Origin: Deltaproteobacteria bacterium
GTDB lineage: Bacteria > Desulfobacterota > Desulfobacteria > Desulfobacterales > ETH-SRB1
Length of the DNA stretch: 19,976 bases
Reading direction: 5' to 3'
Assembly (NCBI GenBank): GCA_019309665.1
Contig: JAFDFV010000071.1
Coordinates: 1 to 19,976, forward strand
The notes under the pieces are model-generated. The model searched no databases. It saw only the letters and a program-made list of their open reading frames with translations, and was not told the origin of the DNA. The position numbers and the translations under genes were made by a program. Of the stretch, positions 13,890-19,976 are shown in pieces; the first letter of the stretch is position 1; each line of letters begins with the position of its first letter.

Positions 13890-15539
13890 ATGCAATCTTC
13901 CTACACTGACAAAATAATATCCGGCTGGTGGACAAAAGGGAACACTGAGCCGAAAGTCGGCGATAATGCCATAAAGGACTCAATATTAAAAGTAACTAAT
14001 CCTGTATTTTTGATAGGTATAGACGGGGGAATTGCCGTCTCCCAGGATGGTACTATAACTATAGGAAATAAATTAGAATCAAATAATAACCATCTTCCTT
14101 TATATGCATATGCTCCCCGGCTTCATCCGGAAGACCTTGGTGATCCATATTTTAAAAAGTCACACAATCTCCGTTATGCATATATTGCAGGAGCAATGGC
14201 TAACGGCATTACATCAGTTGAAATGGTAGAAAAAACAGGCCGTGCCGGAATGATGGGATTTTTTGGAGCAGCAGGCCTTTCCCTCGATGGAATAGAGTCC
14301 GCTATTGATAGACTTCAAAAAAATATGAATAACAACTATCCCTTTGGCTTTAACCTTATAAACAGTCCCAACAATCCTGATCTTGAATCAGCGATAGTTA
14401 ATTTGTATTTAAAGCGGGGGATAAGACTTATAAGTGCCTCGGCATATCTTGAGCTTACCCTTCCGCTCGTTTATTTCCGTGTAAAAGGAATCCATCGTGA
14501 TTCCAATGATAATATAGTATGTCCGAATAAAATTATTGCAAAAGTATCGAGGATCGAAGTTGCCGGAAAGTTTTTTTCGCCGCCGCCTGATAAAATACTT
14601 TATCAACTTGTTGACAAAAATATGATTACAAGAGAAGAAGCAACTCTTGCGAGATCTATACCTGTAGCAGATGATATGACCGCAGAGGCTGATTCAGGAG
14701 GACACACCGATAACAGGCCGGCTCTTTCTCTATTGCCGACAATAATTGCGCTTCGTGATGAGCTTGCTGAAAAATATAAGTATAAAAAACCTCTTTGTGT
14801 GGGACTTGGCGGTGGAATTGCTACACCCTCAGCAGCAGCAGCAGCCTTTTCCATGGGGGCCGCGTATATTTTAACCGGCACTATCAACCAGGCCTGTGTT
14901 GAAGCCGGCACATCGGAACCTGTTCGTCAAATGCTCGCAGAGGCTAGACAGGCGGACGTAACGATGGCTCCTGCAGCAGATATGTTTGAAATGGGTATAA
15001 AAGTTCAGGTATTAAAACGCGGTACAATGTTTCCGTTTCGCGCTTCAAAATTGTACGATCTTTACTGTAGATATGACAGACTTGAAAATATACCTGAGAT
15101 TCAAAGAAAAATGCTGGAAAAAGATTTTTTCCAATGCAATTTAAAGGATGAATGGGAGAATACAAAGAAGTTTTTTGTTAAAAATGATCCAAACCAGATA
15201 ATCAGAGCTGAAAAAGATCCAAAACACAAGATGGCTCTAATTTTTCGTTCATACCTTGGCCGCAGTTCAAACTGGGCGATAACAGGCGATCTTTCAAGAA
15301 AAATCGATTATCAAATATGGTGTGGTCCGGCCATAGGTGCTTTTAATGAATGGGTAAAAGGGTCCTTTCTTGAAAAATACGAAAACAGGGAAACAGTAAC
15401 AGTTGCAATGAACCTCCTTTTTGGAGCTGCTGTTGCAACGCGCGCAAACTGGCTTCGCAGCCAGAAAATTGCGCTGCCGAATAATGTCGGCAAAATATCT
15501 CCAATGAAGCTTTCAGAAATTTTGGAACTGCTTAAATAA
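13890..15539 (+). CDS. pfaD: PfaD-type enoyl reductase of the polyunsaturated fatty acid synthase
   Basis: A 549-residue flavin-dependent enoyl reductase (nitronate monooxygenase-like TIM barrel), the stand-alone component of Pfa/PUFA synthases. It reduces the enoyl intermediates carried on the ACPs of PfaA. Motifs seen: N-terminal VFLIGIDGGIAVSQDG, AGAMANGITSVEMVEKTGRAGMMGFFGAAG in the front half, SGGHTDNRPALSLLPTI at about 269-285 (active-site region with H272), and GLGGGIATPSAAAAAFSMGA from 305, the FMN phosphate loop. The C-terminal cap region (WCGPAIGAFNEWVKGSFLE, NLLFGAAVATRANWL) is PfaD-specific. The length is normal. ATG at 13890 lacks a clear ribosome binding site. pfaD precedes pfaA, as in myxobacterial pfa1-pfa2 loci. 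Confidence 0.93.
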   Translation: MQSSYTDKIISGWWTKGNTEPKVGDNAIKDSILKVTNPVFLIGIDGGIAVSQDGTITIGNKLESNNNHLPLYAYAPRLHPEDLGDPYFKKSHNLRYAYIAGAMANGITSVEMVEKTGRAGMMGFFGAAGLSLDGIESAIDRLQKNMNNNYPFGFNLINSPNNPDLESAIVNLYLKRGIRLISASAYLELTLPLVYFRVKGIHRDSNDNIVCPNKIIAKVSRIEVAGKFFSPPPDKILYQLVDKNMITREEATLARSIPVADDMTAEADSGGHTDNRPALSLLPTIIALRDELAEKYKYKKPLCVGLGGGIATPSAAAAAFSMGAAYILTGTINQACVEAGTSEPVRQMLAEARQADVTMAPAADMFEMGIKVQVLKRGTMFPFRASKLYDLYCRYDRLENIPEIQRKMLEKDFFQCNLKDEWENTKKFFVKNDPNQIIRAEKDPKHKMALIFRSYLGRSSNWAITGDLSRKIDYQIWCGPAIGAFNEWVKGSFLEKYENRETVTVAMNLLFGAAVATRANWLRSQKIALPNNVGKISPMKLSEILELLK

Positions 15540-15540
15540 C

Positions 15541-15670
15541 AGTTTACGGTTGACGGTTTACAGTTTACAGTTAATGGTTGATCAAAACATAAAAGCAATC
15601 AGTTGTGAACTATTACTATCAAACATGCTGGAATCATTTTAAAAGGCTATTTAAAAAAACTGTAAACCGT
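15541..15670. repeat. Intergenic inverted-repeat element between pfaD and pfaA
   Basis: ACGGTTTACAGTTT (15553-15566) and its exact complement (15657-15670) are 14-bp arms enclosing 90 bp. Additional TTTACGGTT/TTTACAGTT copies lie at the left. The motif family is the same as at 7822-7886. The element fills the spacer before the pfaA start and ends about 10 bp before its ribosome binding site. Confidence 0.68.
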
Positions 15671-15694
15671 GAACCGCGTATAAAGGTATAACAA

Positions 15695-18600
15695 TTGAGT
15701 ACTAATAAAAAAAAATCAATCAAGAATATTCACACTGCTATTATTGGTATGGGATGTTTTTTTCCAAAAGCATCAGGGCTGCATGAATACTGGCGTCTGA
15801 TTTTTAAGGGTGAGGACGGCATTACTGATATCCCGGAAACCCACTGGTCTCCTGACGATTACTTTGATAAGGATCCCAAAAAACCAGACCATATCTACTG
15901 TAAAAGAGGGGGCTTCCTTTCGGCTGTTCCTTTTGATCCTACTGAATTCGGTATGCCTCCTTCTTCTCTTGAAGCAACTGATACCTCCCAGATCCTGGGC
16001 CTGCTTGCAGCCAGGATGGCGCTTGAAAATGCAGGCTATGGACGAAAAGCCGACTTCAGCCATAGCAGGACAAGCGTAATACTCGGCGCAACAGGGACAC
16101 AAGAACTTACTATTCCGCTGGCTGCAAGGCTGGGGCATCCAATCTGGCGAAAAGCTCTTCACAATTCAGGGATTGAGCCTGATAAAGCAGAAGAAGTTAT
16201 TAAAAAAATATCTGACTCATATGTATCATGGCAGGAGAATTCTTTTCCGGGTCTGTTGGGGAATGTTATTGCAGGAAGAATATGCAACCGTCTTGACATA
16301 GGAGGCACAAACTGTGTTGTCGATGCAGCCTGCGCCAGCTCGATGGGAGCTATTTACCTCGCCCTCCTCGAACTTTCATCAGGACGGTCAGACATGGTAG
16401 TCACCGGCGGTCTGGATACTTTAAACGATATTTTCATGCACATGTGCTTTGCCAGGACATTCATTCTTTCACCAACCGGAGATTCAAGACCTTTTTCTAA
16501 AGATGCGGACGGAACAGTTCTGGGGGAAGGAATAGGATTACTGGTTCTTAAAAGGCTTGAAGATGCTGAAAGAGACGGCAACAGGATTTATGCAGTTATC
16601 AAAGGCATAGGCTCCTCAAGCGATGGGAAATCACAAAGCATATATGCTCCCAAACCGGAAGGACAGTTAGAGTCCCTTCGCATTGCTTATGAGTCGTCAG
16701 ATACTGATCCGGCTTCTGTTGAGCTTGTAGAAGCACATGGTACAGGCACTCGTGTCGGAGATAACGTTGAGTTCAGTGCACTTAAACGCCTTTTTGATGA
16801 CTCTGATAAAAAAGCAAATACATGCGCATTAGGCTCGGTAAAGTCCATGATTGGTCATACAAAAGCCGCTGCAGGAAGCGCTGGGCTGATCAAAGCCGCT
16901 CTTGCTCTTTATAACAAAGTATTGCCGGCCACATTAAAAGCTGACGAGCCTGATCCAAAATTAGGAATCAGCGACAGCCCCTTTTACATAAACAGTGAAA
17001 CAAGGCCATGGTTTTCTAAAAAGGAACACCCGCGCAGGTCCGGGGTCAGCGCATTTGGATTTGGTGGAAGTAATTTTCATATTGTACTGGAAGAACACCA
17101 TCGGAATAAAAATGAAATTTTCTGGGATGGTTCAGTTGAAATTATTGCTTTATCGGCTTCCAGCAAAGAAGAAGTTGAAAACAAATTCCGCACCTTAAAA
17201 AACTCCATTAATAAAGGAATCTCATATAAAGAACTCGCAATTAAAGCAGCAAAAACCAGAAAAAATTTTTCACCGGATGATCAATTCAGATTTCTTTTAG
17301 TTCTTGAAAGACCATCTAATTCCTTAGGAAATCCGTCTGATGATTTTTCAGGACTTCTCAGCGAAGCATCAAATTCAATTGAATCAAACTGGCAAAACAA
17401 TGATAGAGAAAACAACAGAAATTTGAAGAATATATTTTTGGGTGGACCTGAAAAACCCGGTAAAATCGCATTTATCTTTCCAGGCCAGGGGAGCCAATAC
17501 GTGGGAATGGGCCGCGATTTAGTCTGTACATTCCCGGAGGCATTTAACATCCTTGAAAAAGCCAATGAAAAATATAATAATTCTGAACTGCTAAGCGATT
17601 TTATCTATCCCAGGCCGGCTCAAACAAAAACAGAAAAGAAAGAGCAGGAAGAAGCTTTAAGAAGAACCGACATTGCTCAACCGGCAATTGGCGCCGTTAG
17701 CCTGGCAATGCACAATATCCTTAAGGAATTCGGCATAAAACCTGACGCAACATGTGGACATAGCTTCGGTGAATTGACAGCCCTTTGTTCAGCAGGCTGG
17801 ATAGATATAGACACATTTTTTCTTCTTTCAATTTCAAGGGGCAATTCAATGGCAGCAGCAGGCCAAAATAAAGATCAGGAAAACGGCGCCATGCTGGCTG
17901 TAAAGGCAAGCCTTGAAAAACTTGCAACACTGGTTATCGAAGTAGGTTCAGATGTCATTCTTGCAAACAAGAACAGCCATAACCAGGGCGTTCTATCCGG
18001 CTCAATTGAAGCAATAAACCGCGCTGTAAAAATATGTAAAAAGGAAGGATTAAAAGCAATAAAGCTCCCGGTGGCCGCTGCTTTTCACAGCAGTCTCGTT
18101 AAAAATGCCCGGAAACCTTTCAAAAAAGCATTAAAAAAGATCAAAATTTCTCCTTCGGAAATACCGGTTTTATCTAATACAACCGGCAAAGCATATCCTT
18201 ATGATTCCGAACATGTAAAAAAACTGCTTGGCGATCACCTGATATCTCCTGTTGATTTTGTCAGCAATGTTGAGAATCTGTTTGAAATGGGAATTCGCAC
18301 ATTTATAGAAATAGGGCCAAAATCAGTTCTTACAGGACTTGTAAAATCAATATTAAACGACCGTAAATTTCAAGCCATTCCTTTAGATTGTTCTTCAGGG
18401 AAACAATTCGGATTGACGGATCTTGCAAGAACTCTTTGTTGTATTGCCTCTATAGGTCAGCGGGTTGAACTGAATAAATGGGAAAGGCCTGTTTCAGAAT
18501 CAAGAAAGCAGCTTATGAGTATTCCTATTTCAGGTGCAAACTATAGAAGCCGGAAAACAGAAAACAAAAAAAGACCCACTGAAACCCCAGTTAAACAGAT

Positions 18601-19354
18601 TAAACAGGTAAAAAACAAACCCGACAATACTCCACCCTCAAGCCTGATATCTGTCGAACACGGTAAGGGTATTACTGATACCGGAAAAAAATATACTATG
18701 GATAATAACAAATTAAAAGATGAACGTCCAACATCGAACGTCCAACATCGAACGTCGAATAATGATGTCGCTTCGCCATTTTATAATAATAAACAACCTG
18801 ACTTAATTATAAACGCTTTAAACGTGGTTAAGCAAGGTCTGGAATCAATGCAGACTCTCCAGTTGCAGACCGCTGAAATACATAAAAAGTTTTTGGAAGC
18901 CCAAGCCGAAGTTTCAATGGGTGTTAGGGTCGAAGAAGAAATAGTTATAAATTCATTAATAGAGCAAAATACCATTCATAAAAAAACGGAAATTGAATCA
19001 GAAGATAAAAGCCCTGAAGATAAAAACAGCCCTTCGCAGGATAATATTCATGAAATCGAAAAAAACCTGTTAGAAACAGTAAGCTATCTTACCGGATACC
19101 CAGGGGAAATGCTCGGGCTTGATATGGATATAGAATCCGACCTGGGTATTGACTCAATTAAAAGGGTAGAAATCTTTTCCTCTCTTGAAGAAAAACTGAG
19201 CAACATACAATCTGTTTCTCCCGAAATAATGGGAAGCCTGAAAACTCTCCGCCAGATCGCTGAATACCTGATAAAAGCCCGGAAGATAAAAGCCCGGAAG
19301 ATAAAAACAGCCCTTCGCAGGATAATATTCATGAAATCGAAAAAAACCTGTTAG
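15695..19354 (+). CDS. pfaA: PfaA-like polyketide/PUFA synthase, KS-AT-ACP part (frame broken after first ACP)
   Basis: A 1219-residue multidomain synthase that would start and extend a polyunsaturated acyl chain. Ketosynthase (about 12-460): C213 in DAACASS, H348 in EAHGTGT, H388 in GHTKAAAG. Malonyl-type acyltransferase (about 590-890): PGQGSQYVGMG at 596, S690 in GHSFGE, H798 in AAFHSS. A long polar linker (about 940-1100) includes codons from a dispersed repeat. ACP1 (about 1110-1190) has phosphopantetheine S1154 in LGIDSIK. The TTG start is preceded by AAAGG at about 15682. The frame then leaves homology at AEYL and ends in a basic tail at 19354, because the following ACP duplicate is in the -1 frame. 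PfaA proteins normally continue with more ACPs and a ketoreductase. Confidence 0.9.
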   Translation: MSTNKKKSIKNIHTAIIGMGCFFPKASGLHEYWRLIFKGEDGITDIPETHWSPDDYFDKDPKKPDHIYCKRGGFLSAVPFDPTEFGMPPSSLEATDTSQILGLLAARMALENAGYGRKADFSHSRTSVILGATGTQELTIPLAARLGHPIWRKALHNSGIEPDKAEEVIKKISDSYVSWQENSFPGLLGNVIAGRICNRLDIGGTNCVVDAACASSMGAIYLALLELSSGRSDMVVTGGLDTLNDIFMHMCFARTFILSPTGDSRPFSKDADGTVLGEGIGLLVLKRLEDAERDGNRIYAVIKGIGSSSDGKSQSIYAPKPEGQLESLRIAYESSDTDPASVELVEAHGTGTRVGDNVEFSALKRLFDDSDKKANTCALGSVKSMIGHTKAAAGSAGLIKAALALYNKVLPATLKADEPDPKLGISDSPFYINSETRPWFSKKEHPRRSGVSAFGFGGSNFHIVLEEHHRNKNEIFWDGSVEIIALSASSKEEVENKFRTLKNSINKGISYKELAIKAAKTRKNFSPDDQFRFLLVLERPSNSLGNPSDDFSGLLSEASNSIESNWQNNDRENNRNLKNIFLGGPEKPGKIAFIFPGQGSQYVGMGRDLVCTFPEAFNILEKANEKYNNSELLSDFIYPRPAQTKTEKKEQEEALRRTDIAQPAIGAVSLAMHNILKEFGIKPDATCGHSFGELTALCSAGWIDIDTFFLLSISRGNSMAAAGQNKDQENGAMLAVKASLEKLATLVIEVGSDVILANKNSHNQGVLSGSIEAINRAVKICKKEGLKAIKLPVAAAFHSSLVKNARKPFKKALKKIKISPSEIPVLSNTTGKAYPYDSEHVKKLLGDHLISPVDFVSNVENLFEMGIRTFIEIGPKSVLTGLVKSILNDRKFQAIPLDCSSGKQFGLTDLARTLCCIASIGQRVELNKWERPVSESRKQLMSIPISGANYRSRKTENKKRPTETPVKQIKQVKNKPDNTPPSSLISVEHGKGITDTGKKYTMDNNKLKDERPTSNVQHRTSNNDVASPFYNNKQPDLIINALNVVKQGLESMQTLQLQTAEIHKKFLEAQAEVSMGVRVEEEIVINSLIEQNTIHKKTEIESEDKSPEDKNSPSQDNIHEIEKNLLETVSYLTGYPGEMLGLDMDIESDLGIDSIKRVEIFSSLEEKLSNIQSVSPEIMGSLKTLRQIAEYLIKARKIKARKIKTALRRIIFMKSKKTC
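18712..18775 (+). repeat. Dispersed AACGTCCAACATCG-type repeat embedded in pfaA linker
   Basis: AACGTCCAACATCG occurs twice in tandem (18724-18737 and 18738-18751, the second followed by AACGTCG), then ATGATGTCGCTTCGCC. This is the form of a dispersed intergenic repeat that I recall from Desulfobacterales genomes. Here it is translated in frame as KDERPTSNVQHRTSNNDVAS. The linker between AT and ACP apparently tolerated the insertion. Confidence 0.6.
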
Positions 19355-19550
19355 AAACAGTAAGTCATCTTACCGGATACCCAGGGGAAATGCTCGGGCT
19401 TGATATGGATATAGAATCCGACCTGGGTATTGACTCAATTAAAAGAGTAGAAATCTTTTCCTCTCTTGAAGAAAAACTGAGCAACATACAATCTGTTTCT
19501 CCTGAAATAATGGGAAGCCTGAAAACTCTCCGCCAGATCGCTGAATACCT
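19040..19550 (+). repeat. Tandem ACP-coding repeat, two copies 281 bp apart
   Basis: Copy 1 (19040-19269) and copy 2 (19321-19550) differ at about 4 of 230 positions. The offset of 281 bp is not a multiple of three. The junction carries an extra 15-bp unit (about 19270-19299, reading GATAAAAGCCCGGAA twice). Both copies code for the same ACP, with the phosphopantetheine serine codons at 19154 and 19435. Confidence 0.92.
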
Positions 19551-19976
19551 CGCTGGTACTTCCTTAAATAACGAGCCTCAAACCAGTACAATAAATACGC
19601 CGATAAATACGATTGCATCTCCAAAGTGTGCTGCTGAAAATGAATTGCCGGAAATAAATATTTCCGAGATCAGCAGAAGAGTTGTATCAATTGTTGAAAA
19701 ACCTTATAAACAAGGAGACAGGCTGGATATTCCGCAAGGCAGAAAAGTCTTTGTTACTGATGATAACAGCAGTCTATCCAAAGCTATTACCGAAGAATTA
19801 AAATCACAAAATATAGATGCCGTGCACATTTCTAAAGAAGCGTTAATGAATAAGAAAGATCTGCCTAAAGCAGCCGGGCTTATAATACTGCCGACAAACG
19901 ATCTTTCTACTGAAGAACAAAAAAATGACAAAATATTAAAAGATGCTTTTATCCTCACAAATCATCTGGCTTCCGA
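19264..19976 (+). CDS. PfaA-like synthase continuation: second ACP and start of KR-like region (frame-shifted, partial)
   Basis: Open from a TGA at 19261-19263 to the window edge, in the -1 frame relative to the KS-AT-ACP1 frame and with no start codon of its own. It encodes SPEDKNSPSQDNIHEIEKN, a complete ACP2 with phosphopantetheine serine (codon 19435) in DLGIDSIKRVEIF, a linker (AEYLAGTSLNNEPQ...), and RRVVSIVEKPYKQGDR followed by GRKVFVTDDNSSLSKAITEE. The last part resembles the structural half of a PfaA ketoreductase. It is clearly the rest of pfaA, cut off by the 281-bp ACP duplication. Either the gene is broken in the cell or the frame error comes from assembly of near-identical repeats. 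Confidence 0.85.
   Translation, partial: MPDKSPEDKSPEDKNSPSQDNIHEIEKNLLETVSHLTGYPGEMLGLDMDIESDLGIDSIKRVEIFSSLEEKLSNIQSVSPEIMGSLKTLRQIAEYLAGTSLNNEPQTSTINTPINTIASPKCAAENELPEINISEISRRVVSIVEKPYKQGDRLDIPQGRKVFVTDDNSSLSKAITEELKSQNIDAVHISKEALMNKKDLPKAAGLIILPTNDLSTEEQKNDKILKDAFILTNHLAS

Noticed and set aside
19264..19354. Programmed -1 ribosomal frameshift joining the two PfaA frames
   Set aside because: The overlap has a run of seven A residues, but in the zero frame it gives G AAA AAA, a poor slip site. The same run occurs in the first ACP copy in the normal frame, where shifting would be harmful.

Overview
The window looks like chromosomal DNA of a sulfate-reducing or syntrophic Desulfobacterota, most likely a Desulfobacterales relative. 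This is inferred from gene content: a methylmalonyl-CoA/oxaloacetate carboxyltransferase block next to sucCD, a pfaD-pfaA type polyunsaturated fatty acid synthase locus with the reductase gene first, and many short dispersed hairpin repeats. No rRNA, tRNA, CRISPR array, integrase or intact transposase was seen.

Layout. (1) 2-127: the 3' end of a biotin-dependent carboxyltransferase gene. (2) 128 to about 7520: an AT-rich foreign block. It has two integron attC-like sites (360-415 and 1868-1957) flanking a two-gene cassette, a SMODS-type CD-NTase and a SLATT-like two-TM membrane protein, which together resemble a minimal CBASS. Then come a 1560-residue SF1 helicase with a C-terminal MTES_1575/Vsr-like nuclease, a receiver-domain fragment, a TumA/TumE-like toxin-antitoxin pair, and what looks like the left arm of a third attC (7501-7519). 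(3) 7581-12207: the rest of the carboxyltransferase operon: a small subunit-like gene frameshifted by a 29-bp tandem duplication, a 5S-type carboxyltransferase fused to a biotin carrier (with an apparent in-frame deletion before its catalytic lysine), sucC, and a sucD that lost its N-terminal CoA-binding segment to a repeat insertion. (4) 12208-13356: decayed toxin-antitoxin remnants, a lone MNT-type nucleotidyltransferase and palindromic repeats. (5) 13357-13653 (minus): an MTH1187-family thiamine-binding protein. (6) 13890-19976: pfaD, then a pfaA-like KS-AT-ACP synthase gene whose frame is broken between two almost identical ACP repeats; the second ACP and the start of a KR-like region continue off the window in the -1 frame.

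How it fits together. The carboxyltransferase, small gene, 5S-biotin protein and SucCD would form a pyruvate/oxaloacetate-methylmalonyl-CoA-succinate module. A defence and toxin-antitoxin cassette block appears to have landed inside that operon, and three of the remaining genes carry lesions. The best candidates for an unusual system are the attC-flanked CD-NTase/SLATT cassette and the neighbouring helicase-nuclease. Several lesions sit at repeats, so assembly error has to be considered for them.
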